17,052 nucleotides of DNA from UBA4729 sp038231175 (GTDB taxonomy: Bacteria; Patescibacteriota; Saccharimonadia; Saccharimonadales; UBA4665). The stretch is from assembly GCA_038231175.1 (NCBI GenBank), contig JBBRLU010000022.1, forward strand, positions 1 to 17,052, written 5' to 3'. Every line of letters starts with the position of its first letter. The first letter of the stretch is position 1. A program made the translations under genes and the position numbers. The notes under the pieces were generated by a model. It saw only the letters and a program-made list of their open reading frames with translations, was not told where the DNA came from and did not search any database. Positions 7,128 to 13,184 of the stretch are shown in pieces.

Positions 7128-7230
7128 ACCTCGCCGCCAGCCGACCGTCGTTCTCATTGTCAGCGTCAGAGTTGTTCAGGTTAGGCTTGCCGTCGTTGTT
7201 CACGTAAGAGTACGGAACAATCGCCCACCT
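7128..7230 (-). repeat. DGR template repeat (TR)
   Basis: About 103 bp matching the VR at a constant offset of 421 bp. Read on the minus strand it is rich in AAC/AAT and GAC codons (it would encode WAIVPYSYVNNDGKPNLNN and so on), the usual TR composition that lets adenine mutagenesis reach many residues. Between 7141 and 7230, 20 of 25 minus-strand adenines differ from VR, and only one other position differs (7206). The GC-rich 3' end (7134-7147) is identical to VR, while 7131 and 7133 differ, as expected for IMH* versus IMH. It lies 14 bp beyond the avd stop. Confidence 0.96.
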
Positions 7231-7370
7231 CTCAACCGTTAGCCTTTAGTAGCCTCTTGTTCACCTCACCTACGCATAGTTGAGGGACTGCTTTTCTTTC
7301 AGCACCCTATTTGGCACTACTAACTAAAGACACGTGGGGTGTTAAGGGTTGTTGATGTGCTTACTACCGT

Positions 7371-7403
7371 AAAAAGAACCAACTCCTTACAAGGAGCCTT
7401 TTT
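7371..7403. terminator. Possible bidirectional terminator
   Basis: CTCCTT (7383-7388) and AAGGAG (7391-7396) form a short stem, flanked by AAAAAG on one side and CTTTTT on the other. It could stop the target-gene transcript before TR on the minus strand, or the avd transcript on the plus strand. The central loop is tight, so the structure is only moderately convincing. Confidence 0.4.
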
Positions 7404-7455
7404 AGGTAAATGCAAACAATCATCTATTCAGGGCACCGATAGGAACGTGCCTTTG

Positions 7456-7491
7456 GACTACTTACCCCGAACGTGTGGTTCGTAGGTAGTC
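7456..7491. other. Hairpin/cruciform downstream of VR
   Basis: GACTACTTAC (7456-7465) pairs with GTAGGTAGTC (7482-7491) with one T-G wobble. A CCC bulge follows, then GAAC (7469-7472) with GTTC (7478-7481), closing a 5-nt loop. It lies 57 bp beyond the VR 3' end. In the Bordetella phage DGR, a DNA hairpin just downstream of VR stimulates mutagenic homing, and this is a candidate equivalent. Confidence 0.6.
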
Positions 7492-7501
7492 GATAGATAA
7501 A

Positions 7502-7531
7502 GGGGGAAGGGGAAAGGGGAGAATATGAGGG
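7502..7531 (+). other. G-tract run, possible G-quadruplex
   Basis: Four runs of G on the plus strand (G5, G4, G4, G3) separated by AA, AAA and a 9-nt loop lie between the hairpin and the VR end. The last loop is long, so folding is plausible but not certain. Confidence 0.4.
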
Positions 7532-7546
7532 AAAAAGCTAAAGGTT

Positions 7547-9523
7547 TTACCCCACCGCCAGCCGACCGCCGCGCTCAGCGTCAGCGACAGAGCCGTCCAG
7601 GCGAGGCCAGCCGCCGTCGCGCACGCCAGAGTACGGAACAAACGCCCACCCAACCGTCTTAGGTTCAAGGTCAAAGTGGCGGATAACGGTCTTATCGTAA
7701 GCACTACTGTCATCTAATTTGTCGCCCTGGGCACGCAAGCTATACCAGTAGGTAACAGCGTCTAACGGGCTTGGTACTCTAGCCTGCAACTCTGGACGGC
7801 TTGCCTGACGTTCACGGAGCAACCGTAATTGCTCGTCGGCTCGTTTGTTGGCTAATTGGCTATCAAGTCGGCTCGGGATTAGGCTTAGGCGGGCAGGTGC
7901 ATTACCTGTATTGCCTGTCCACTCACGCCCACTGTAGAGGTCTTTACGGTGCATCTCGTCGTACACATACGTAGGGTAAGGCTGGTCTTTGCCGAAGTTC
8001 TTGGCTAAGGCTACGATTTGAGCCTCGCTTGCCTCAATATTAGGAGTTGCCACAAGGTTAAAGCGGGCACCGTTTTCAATCAGCTGCTCTACGAGGTAAT
8101 CGTAAGTACCGTTGGCCTGCCACTCTTTGTCTTTTGCAGCAAAGAGCCGTTCAAGCTCATTTGGGGACATTGTAGCCTCGCCCTTGCGGAATAAGCGTTG
8201 TTCGCCACCTAGCTGTTCTGCGACCGTCTCATAGGCTGCAAACGCACTCTGTAGCTGCTCACGAACGCTCTCTTGCAGTATGCGGGCTAGCTCGGGCTTA
8301 TCTTTATCGCCTCGCAAAGTTCTAATCTCGCTAATACGAGGGTCGTTTTCATAGCCAAAACCTTGTATTTCGTGGTCTAACTCATAGAGAAAACGTAGCT
8401 CACTGCCGCTCAAGTTGGCCTCGGGATTGGCGGTAATTTTCTTTTCAATAGCCGTAAGCTGTTTCATATCTTCGGCTTTGCGGATATACTCCTCGCCGCC
8501 TGGCAAATCTTTGAGCTGCTCTGCCGTAATATCTGCCATTTCCGACTCTAGCTCTTGTGCAGCATTTACGCCACGAACTTCAGCTACTTCCCCTTGTTCC
8601 ATACGAATAGCTACACGTGGAACAGAATCTTTGCCGTCTTCATCACGAGTATAGTACACAAAGAAATCGCCACCTCGTAACTGCATAGTAGCCGTGCTTT
8701 CGCCAGCCGTACACCAGCCCGTGCCGTGCCCCTGTAAAGAGCCGGACAAACGGCGTGCAGTCCGGGGGTCGTCACTTTGGTTAAACTTTATCCAAGAGCC
8801 TCGTGTGTCTTTTCTAAGTTCTGGCGAATCAGGGGTTACTTCCATGACTGCGTGGGCATAGAGCTTGCCAAAATTGCCACTTTTTAGGTGTTTTTGTAGC
8901 TGTTCGTTGTTGGCACCACCGTCTACCGCTTCACCTTGGACACGAGATTTATTGAGTACGTCATAGACATACGCCAATGCCTCACGGTTCAGCTCTGGGT
9001 ATGGTTTTGTCGTGTTACGGCTACGTTTCCCAAACTCTTGCTTGTCTTTGTCGTAGTTACCAAGCTTTGTAACTGATTCCCATGTATAGGTCTTGAACCA
9101 ATTTGGGTAGCCACCGTCTTCTCCGCCAAGATACTCAACCCACTTACCAAGTCCAACTCTTTGGTCAACTTGGACTGCCTCGGTCATTTGTCGCCGCATT
9201 TCAGACGTTATCTGAACATCGCCATGCCCTTGCTCACGAGCAATACGGCGTTGAAAATCAAAGTAACCCTCTGGAACATCTTTAGACTTGATGACATGAG
9301 CGTCAATTTGGCGGTCAATACTCGTCTGGTCACCCGTTAGAATACCGTCATTTACATAGTTTCGGCTCGCTAGAAAACCTAGATAAGCAGATACTTTGTC
9401 AGCTGGTTCGTTAGGTATATGTTCACCATTGCCACGTAAGTAGTCAGCAACTGACTCAACCTCTACCGAAGTATCTAGGTTGGGGTTTCTATTGTGGAGA
9501 AACTGGCTGCCGGGTTCTTGCAT
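7547..9523 (-). CDS. DGR target (variable) protein
   Basis: A 658-residue protein whose last 33 or so codons are the VR. It has no signal peptide or membrane helix, so it is probably cytoplasmic. Residues about 240-325 form a recognisable block: SWIKFNQSDDPRTARRLSGS, then GTGWCTAGESTATMQL, a strand-rich FFVYYTRDEDG, PRVAIRMEQGEVAEVRG. I cannot name this domain. The middle (330-480) is charged and helical. The C-terminus (DAVTYWYSLRAQGD onward to GRLAVG) presumably carries a C-type-lectin-like or similar display fold, ending in the variable positions 628, 633, 635-637, 639, 641, 643, 644, 646, 649, 651 and 652. AGGA 5 nt upstream sets the ATG at 9523, with a consensus promoter further up. What it binds is unknown. 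Confidence 0.93.
   Translation of the reverse strand: MQEPGSQFLHNRNPNLDTSVEVESVADYLRGNGEHIPNEPADKVSAYLGFLASRNYVNDGILTGDQTSIDRQIDAHVIKSKDVPEGYFDFQRRIAREQGHGDVQITSEMRRQMTEAVQVDQRVGLGKWVEYLGGEDGGYPNWFKTYTWESVTKLGNYDKDKQEFGKRSRNTTKPYPELNREALAYVYDVLNKSRVQGEAVDGGANNEQLQKHLKSGNFGKLYAHAVMEVTPDSPELRKDTRGSWIKFNQSDDPRTARRLSGSLQGHGTGWCTAGESTATMQLRGGDFFVYYTRDEDGKDSVPRVAIRMEQGEVAEVRGVNAAQELESEMADITAEQLKDLPGGEEYIRKAEDMKQLTAIEKKITANPEANLSGSELRFLYELDHEIQGFGYENDPRISEIRTLRGDKDKPELARILQESVREQLQSAFAAYETVAEQLGGEQRLFRKGEATMSPNELERLFAAKDKEWQANGTYDYLVEQLIENGARFNLVATPNIEASEAQIVALAKNFGKDQPYPTYVYDEMHRKDLYSGREWTGNTGNAPARLSLIPSRLDSQLANKRADEQLRLLRERQASRPELQARVPSPLDAVTYWYSLRAQGDKLDDSSAYDKTVIRHFDLEPKTVGWAFVPYSGVRDGGWPRLDGSVADAERGGRLAVG
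7549..7651 (-). repeat. DGR variable repeat (VR) at the target 3' end
   Basis: Aligns to TR with a 421-bp offset and no gap. Relative to TR on the coding strand there are 13 A-to-G, 4 A-to-C and 3 A-to-T changes between 7562 and 7651, plus one T-to-G at 7627. Thirteen codons change amino acid, while framework residues (W626, VPY, G638, P640, L642, E650, GRLA) are kept. The stop codon overlaps the end of the repeat. The GC-rich segment 7555-7568, identical in TR, is the probable initiation-of-mutagenic-homing site. Confidence 0.96.
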
Positions 9524-9575
9524 AGTAATCCTATTTTACTTTAGTAATGTTTTTGTTTTGTATCTAACATATTAC

Positions 9576-9604
9576 ATACTATCATATTTTAAGGTCCGTG
9601 TCAA
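9576..9604 (-). promoter_or_regulatory. Sigma70-type promoter of the DGR target gene
   Basis: TTGACA (9604-9599), a 17-bp spacer and TAGTAT (9581-9576) on the minus strand, about 50 bp upstream of the ATG. The -35 box lies 20 bp outside the left inverted repeat of the neighbouring IS remnant. Confidence 0.75.
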
Positions 9605-9623
9605 GACGCCGTACTCATCCATA

Positions 9624-10227
9624 ACCTTTGCAACATCCCTTGAAATAAAAAAGGTAGGCGTCCTACACTGTTAAGACCATTACATCTAACAGAAAGGAGC
9701 CTACCATGGCTTATTCTACCAACCCTAACCTACCAAAAGCGAGAGCAATTGCTATGCAGTTATTGGTACGCGACAGCGTATTCGTGCAGTCTGTAGCGAA
9801 TCGCTGTGGTGTTCACCGTAGTACCATCTGGAGGTGGAAGTGCAAATGGAACGACCTCAACAAGGATGTCCAGCTCACCAACGACAACCGCCCCGGCCGG
9901 TCGCAGGCGAATCCAAGCAGTAGTTTTCGTCTTGCAGCCTGCACCTGGCGGGTTCCAACTACTATCTGCCGACCACGCACTAGCCCAACAGCCGTCAGTC
10001 AGGAACTGGTGCAAGCCGACAATGGCCCAGAATATAGTCGCTACTTTGAGCAAACCATGAAGAGGGCGAACATACAGACCAGGCACAGTCGGCTACACCG
10101 GCCCAATGACAATGCATTCATTGAGCGCTTTAACCGAACCATCCAGACTGAATGCATTGGATACTACAATACAAAGGGGTACACTTAGGAATACAGATGC
10201 GGACACCTGCTGAGATGTTGCAAAGGT
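9624..10227 (+). mobile_element. Internally deleted insertion sequence with intact 14-bp terminal inverted repeats
   Basis: ACCTTTGCAACATC at 9624-9637 is the exact reverse complement of GATGTTGCAAAGGT at 10214-10227. They bound about 604 bp containing a broken transposase. As in many IS elements, the right repeat overlaps the last transposase codons. No clear target-site duplication is visible outside the repeats. A full-length relative should be around 1 kb or more, so this is a deletion derivative that could only move with a transposase supplied in trans. Confidence 0.7.
9654..9666 (-). terminator. Short stem with T-run reading leftward
   Basis: On the minus strand GTAGG-acg-CCTAC is followed by CTTTTTTA. 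Located at the left end of the IS remnant, it could stop leftward transcription before it reaches the DGR target promoter. The stem is only 5 bp. Confidence 0.4.
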
Positions 10228-10232
10228 CTTGA
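9706..10232 (+). pseudogene. DDE transposase remnant (IS3/IS481-like, rve type)
   Basis: The open part runs from an ATG with AAGGAG upstream to TAG at 10186-10188 (160 residues). Residues 1-55 are a helix-turn-helix (QSVANRCGVHRSTIWRWKCKWN), followed by a second DNA-binding stretch (RLAACTWRVP, RPRTSPTAVSQELV). At residue 102 the sequence jumps straight to the end of the integrase core (ADNGPEYS, then RHSRLHRPNDNAFIERFNRTIQTE). The first catalytic Asp and roughly a hundred or more intervening residues are missing; the later Asp (DNG) and Glu (ERFNRT) remain. After the stop, another frame continues as TPAEMLQRS to TGA at 10230-10232, the usual C-terminus, so a second lesion is present there. 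It cannot be a working transposase. Confidence 0.85.
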
Positions 10233-10256
10233 GTTCTATACGCGTATTGTTACACT
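10229..10256 (+). promoter_or_regulatory. Promoter of the amidinohydrolase gene, next to the IS end
   Basis: TTGAGT (10229-10234), a 16-bp spacer and TACACT (10251-10256), then 7 nt to the ATG at 10264. The -35 box starts 2 bp outside the right inverted repeat of the IS remnant. There is no ribosome site, so translation would be leaderless. Confidence 0.6.
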
Positions 10257-10263
10257 GTTAATC

Positions 10264-11124
10264 ATGACTCCAAAAATCAATACCAAGGTACTAATGTCTG
10301 ACGCCGCTAATTTCGACGACTCCGCCGCTATAAATCCGTATATGGACGGTGGCGAGCCAATCGATAGAGTAGCCGCCCAGCGTGAGCACGACTCCATTCA
10401 GGCGGCACTCAAAATGGCCGGAGTGACCGTTACTCAAGTCCCCTCACCCGTTGGCTGCCAAGACGGCGTCTATACCGCCAACTGGGCCCTCATCCATGGC
10501 GACAAAGCCATCATGTCACGCCTGCCCAACGCTCGCCAAGCCGAAGAAGCCTATGCTCAAGCAGTTTTAAAAGCCCACGGTAAACAGTTGGTATTTACCC
10601 CAGATAACCTCCGCTTTAGCGGCCAAGGCGATGCCCTGCCCTGCGGCCGGTATCTGTTCTGTGGGAGCCAGTACCGCACCGACCTGGCCACACACGACTT
10701 TTTAGCCGCCGAAACCGGCTTAGAAGTTGTCAGTCTACGGACTGTTCCCCAGACAGCTGCTGACGGCTCAGAAGTGATCAACGCCGCCAGCGGCTGGCCG
10801 GACAGCTTTTTTTACGACATCGATCTGGCATTATCCGTCATAAGCCCCGAGCTCATCGCCTGGTGCCCCGAGGCTTTTATGCCCGCTAGCCAAGAAAAAC
10901 TACGCGCCCTGCCAATTGAAAAGATTGAAATCAGTCTAGAAGAAGCCACCGAGGCCTTCGCCTGTAACTTGGTCTCCACCGGTCAGACGGTAGTCATGAG
11001 CGCCCACGCCCCCCATTTCAAGGCCGTGCTCGAGAGTCGCGGCCTGCAAGTGATCACGCCGGAGATCAGCGAGCTAGCTAAGGGCGGCGGTTATATCCGC
11101 TGTACTACCTTGACGCTGCAGTAG
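10264..11124 (+). CDS. Arginine deiminase / DDAH-like amidinohydrolase family protein
   Basis: A 286-residue protein of the guanidine-modifying superfamily, whose members hydrolyse arginine, methylarginine or agmatine, or transfer amidino groups, through a Cys thioester. Visible motifs: an N-terminal NPYMDGGEP, the acidic substrate-binding FSGQGDALPCG (about 118-128, D123), GSQYRTDLATHDFL (134-147), SGWPDSFFYDIDLALSV (176-192), EEATEAFACNLVSTG (226-240) and the C-terminal nucleophile motif GGGYIRCTTLTL with Cys280. Where family members usually have a catalytic His (xHLD), this protein reads FYDID, so D185 seems to replace it. The substrate is unsettled; arginine catabolism is one possibility. 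It is probably a single-gene unit with the leaderless-type promoter at 10229-10256. Confidence 0.8.
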   Translation: MTPKINTKVLMSDAANFDDSAAINPYMDGGEPIDRVAAQREHDSIQAALKMAGVTVTQVPSPVGCQDGVYTANWALIHGDKAIMSRLPNARQAEEAYAQAVLKAHGKQLVFTPDNLRFSGQGDALPCGRYLFCGSQYRTDLATHDFLAAETGLEVVSLRTVPQTAADGSEVINAASGWPDSFFYDIDLALSVISPELIAWCPEAFMPASQEKLRALPIEKIEISLEEATEAFACNLVSTGQTVVMSAHAPHFKAVLESRGLQVITPEISELAKGGGYIRCTTLTLQ

Positions 11125-11196
11125 TTCTGCGTACCCTCACTAGACAAGATTCCTAATACTTAAGGCGCATAAGCATAAGTCCGCAACCTAAAATTT

Positions 11197-11220
11197 CCTA
11201 GCGGCTTAAGCTCCGCTAGG
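11197..11220. other. 8-bp perfect stem-loop upstream of the CHRD gene
   Basis: CCTAGCGG (11197-11204) pairs with CCGCTAGG (11213-11220) around an 8-nt loop that is itself nearly palindromic. There is no T-run on either strand, so it could be a weak terminator of the preceding gene or an operator. The 150-bp gap has no gene; a TATGTAAT stretch at 11242-11249 is a possible -10 for the next gene. Confidence 0.45.
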
Positions 11221-11274
11221 CCATAGTTGGCCGGACTAAAGTATGTAATCGTCAAGTCAGCGGAGGAAATTGTT

Positions 11275-12480
11275 ATGAGAATACGAAATAAGAATCTAGT
11301 TATTAAAAACAAAAGCTTGGTCGCGGCTGCTATCGCTGCCGTCCTTGGGCTGGGTACCGCCGCCTACCCCCTGGCTACCAGCGCCATGGGCATGAACCAG
11401 AACCATCAGGCGATGTCGGCCCGAGCCGATGACCGCCAGGTAGTACGCCGATTTACGGCAGATATCGAAGAGCTTAACAATACCGGCGTCCACGGCAGAG
11501 CGACGTTCCAGCTTGCTGACCGGTCGCTTACCGTTACCATCCATGCCACCGGCCTCGAACCAGGTGTCCACCCGCAGCACATCCATGGTAAGGAGATGGC
11601 TAAGGCTGAATGTCCGACCGCTGCTGCCGATACCAACCATGACGGTTTTGTCTCCGTCCTGGAGGGAGCCCCGGCCTATGGTCCGATTAAAATAAACCTT
11701 ACGAACCCGCAGACACCGTTCGGTCCGCCGGTCACCACCGCCTTGTTTACGCCGTTTGCCGGTAAGGCCGACAGCAAAAACTTCCCAGTCGTCGGTCAGG
11801 ACGGTATCCTGAACTTCAGTAATACCTATACCTTTGACAATAGCGCTGCCGCCCAAGGTGCCTATGAATCACTGATGCCGCTAGGCGATCAGCACATCGT
11901 CCTTCACGGTGCAACCGCACCGAAGAGCGTTGACGCCCCTGCCTTCGCAGCCCTAGGTGCCGCTTATCCGGTCGGTACCGACCTGAGCCAGCCGACCTAC
12001 GACACCCTGTTGCCCATCGGCTGTGGAACCATCGAAGAGAAGTCCACGGCAAAGGCAAAGCCAGCATCCGCTAACCAAGGTATGGACGAGTCTGACAGGC
12101 ACGGCATGGCCGGTGGTCAGAACCAGGGCGTACAGGGCCTGATGGACGACCAGGCTGATACAGCTGACGCAACCACTTTCAATGATAGCGTCACTGGCCT
12201 CTCAGACAACTTTGAAACGTCAGTCCACAGCGCTACCACGAACTATGACCAGCAGCTGAGTGACGGCGCCAATAAGGACGAGGCCCGCAATCAGTTGATC
12301 AACGCCGTCAGCAGCGCCAAGGACGCCGAGTTGAACGGTCTGACGGAAGCCCGCAACCAATACATCGACCAGCTCAACCGAACTGGTGATGTTAAGGCTC
12401 GCGACACGTTCCTGACCAGCTTCGACAGCGCCTATAACAGCCACAAGGACGCTCTAGAACAGTCAAAGAACGATCTGTAA
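11275..12480 (+). CDS. Secreted CHRD-domain protein with C-terminal helical region
   Basis: A 401-residue exported protein. The ATG at 11275 has GGAGGAA about 6 nt upstream and gives a good signal peptide: basic MRIRNKNLVIKNK, hydrophobic core about 15-34, and a likely cut after the ATSA at 34-37. Residues about 57-250 form a CHRD domain (RRFTADIEELNNTGVHGRA, LEPGVHPQHIHG, ending at LPIGCGTIE). Inserted in it at 119-130 is DTNHDGFVSVLE, which fits a DxNxDGxxxxxE calcium-binding loop. A low-complexity linker rich in Gln, Gly, Met and Asp (about 255-305) leads to a helical region (about 310-401) with no Cys. The CHRD fold is known from chordin and is widespread in bacteria with unclear function. 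An earlier in-frame TTG at 11227 was rejected as the start. Confidence 0.88.
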   Translation: MRIRNKNLVIKNKSLVAAAIAAVLGLGTAAYPLATSAMGMNQNHQAMSARADDRQVVRRFTADIEELNNTGVHGRATFQLADRSLTVTIHATGLEPGVHPQHIHGKEMAKAECPTAAADTNHDGFVSVLEGAPAYGPIKINLTNPQTPFGPPVTTALFTPFAGKADSKNFPVVGQDGILNFSNTYTFDNSAAAQGAYESLMPLGDQHIVLHGATAPKSVDAPAFAALGAAYPVGTDLSQPTYDTLLPIGCGTIEEKSTAKAKPASANQGMDESDRHGMAGGQNQGVQGLMDDQADTADATTFNDSVTGLSDNFETSVHSATTNYDQQLSDGANKDEARNQLINAVSSAKDAELNGLTEARNQYIDQLNRTGDVKARDTFLTSFDSAYNSHKDALEQSKNDL

Positions 12481-12497
12481 AAACTAAAGCAGCTAAG

Positions 12498-12525
12498 AAA
12501 ACGGGCTCCGTAAGGACCCGTTTTT
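12498..12525 (+). terminator. Rho-independent terminator after the CHRD gene
   Basis: AAAACGGG (12498-12505) pairs with CCCGTTTT (12517-12524), with an inner TCC/GGA pairing and a GTAA loop, followed by T. The A/T-rich arms could also work on the other strand. Confidence 0.9.
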
Positions 12526-12616
12526 AGTTAGTTCTGAGCTATCGCTACAAAGGTGTACGGATGCGGGGTTGCTTAAGCCGCGACTCCAGGATTAAGCTTA
12601 TATTCCGGACCTATGC

Positions 12617-12622
12617 GATACT
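12617..12622 (+). promoter_or_regulatory. -10 box of the membrane protein gene, abutting its start
   Basis: GATACT is followed by 6 nt (gacagc) and the ATG at 12629, with no ribosome site. No clear -35 box was found. Nothing else is evident in the 100 bp after the terminator. Confidence 0.45.
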
Positions 12623-12628
12623 GACAGC

Positions 12629-13150
12629 ATGACCAAATACGACTACCTCGCCTGTCTCGCCCTGGTACTGGCGATCTTGATCAATTCATTATCCGTCTAT
12701 TTACAGAGATCCCGCCAGCTTTATAAGCGGTTCGGCCACGCTGGTTATGCTGTACATACCACGCTGATCAGCCTGGCCTGGGGTCTCTTCTTAGTCACTG
12801 AGTTTCTAGCCAGCCGGACGACTTGGCGCACCGCCCACAGCTATCCGGTTGCAGGCCTAGCGATTGTAATCTTGGCAGTATTCTTATTTTTAGCAGCCAT
12901 CAAAGAAATCGGGACAAGTGCGCTGAGCAACGGTAATTTCTTTGGCCGGCCAGTAAGAAAGCTGGCTGGTATCTACCGTTATATCGCCTCGCCCATCTAC
13001 TGGAGTTATGCTGTCTGCTTCCTTGGCCTCGCGGCCTTGACCGGCATGAAAGTATTCCTGGTATCCACGGTACTAGCCGTCGTGGGCCTGGTCGGCTTTG
13101 AATCGTGGATCGAACGACCAGTCAGCTCATCCCATAATAAAACGCTGTAA
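12629..13150 (+). CDS. Integral membrane protein, isoprenylcysteine methyltransferase (ICMT/PEMT)-like
   Basis: A 173-residue protein with about five membrane helices (roughly 5-24, 40-62, 73-93, 118-135 and 139-157). The C-terminal part follows the pattern of the ICMT/phospholipid methyltransferase fold: a Gly-Ile-Tyr-Arg-Tyr segment before a helix (GIYRYIASPIYWSY), then two hydrophobic helices ending in FESWIERP, where the family has an acidic motif that closes the active site. The usual RHP of these enzymes is ASP here, so catalytic activity is doubtful. If active, it would methylate a small lipid or isoprenoid substrate at the membrane using S-adenosylmethionine. It converges with murE, 34 bp away. 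Confidence 0.6.
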   Translation: MTKYDYLACLALVLAILINSLSVYLQRSRQLYKRFGHAGYAVHTTLISLAWGLFLVTEFLASRTTWRTAHSYPVAGLAIVILAVFLFLAAIKEIGTSALSNGNFFGRPVRKLAGIYRYIASPIYWSYAVCFLGLAALTGMKVFLVSTVLAVVGLVGFESWIERPVSSSHNKTL

Positions 13151-13165
13151 TTTTTGCATGATGAG

Positions 13166-13180
13166 CCCGCCAGAGGCGGG
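13166..13180. terminator. GC-rich hairpin between convergent genes
   Basis: CCCGCC-aga-GGCGGG lies between the stops of the membrane protein gene (13150) and murE (13185). It lacks a tight T-run, though TTTTT at 13151-13155 is 10 nt beyond it for leftward transcripts, so it is probably a weak terminator. Confidence 0.5.
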
Positions 13181-13184
13181 GCCA

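Larger units (their letters stand above)
7231..7546. other. Noncoding stretch between TR and VR
   Basis: There is no credible gene here. It holds a terminator-like stem at 7371-7403, a weak inverted repeat GGCAC/GTGCC at 7432-7451, a strong hairpin at 7456-7491 and a G-tract run at 7502-7531. A minus-strand promoter for the TR RNA is expected; the best pair I see is TTAACA (7345-7340) with a poor TAGTAG (7322-7317), which I do not trust. Confidence 0.5.

Noticed and set aside
7000..7203. Minus-strand ORF of 67 residues (MNNDGKPNLNN...)
   Set aside because: It is the translation of the TR followed by the antisense of avd. The protein-like look comes from the TR being a copy of coding sequence.
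7462..7713. Minus-strand ORF of 83 residues over the VR
   Set aside because: It is an out-of-frame reading of the target gene 3' end and the noncoding region.
9664..10261. Direct repeat TACACTGTTAA at 9664-9674 and 10251-10261 as a target-site duplication of the IS
   Set aside because: The left copy lies inside the element defined by the 14-bp inverted repeats, and the right copy includes the -10 box of the next gene, so it is probably coincidental.
11227..11274. Upstream TTG start for the CHRD protein
   Set aside because: The ATG at 11275 has GGAGG at good spacing and begins a proper signal peptide; the extension has neither.
11296..11856. Minus-strand ORF of 186 residues within the CHRD gene
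   Set aside because: Antisense shadow; the plus-strand gene has a signal peptide, ribosome site and terminator.
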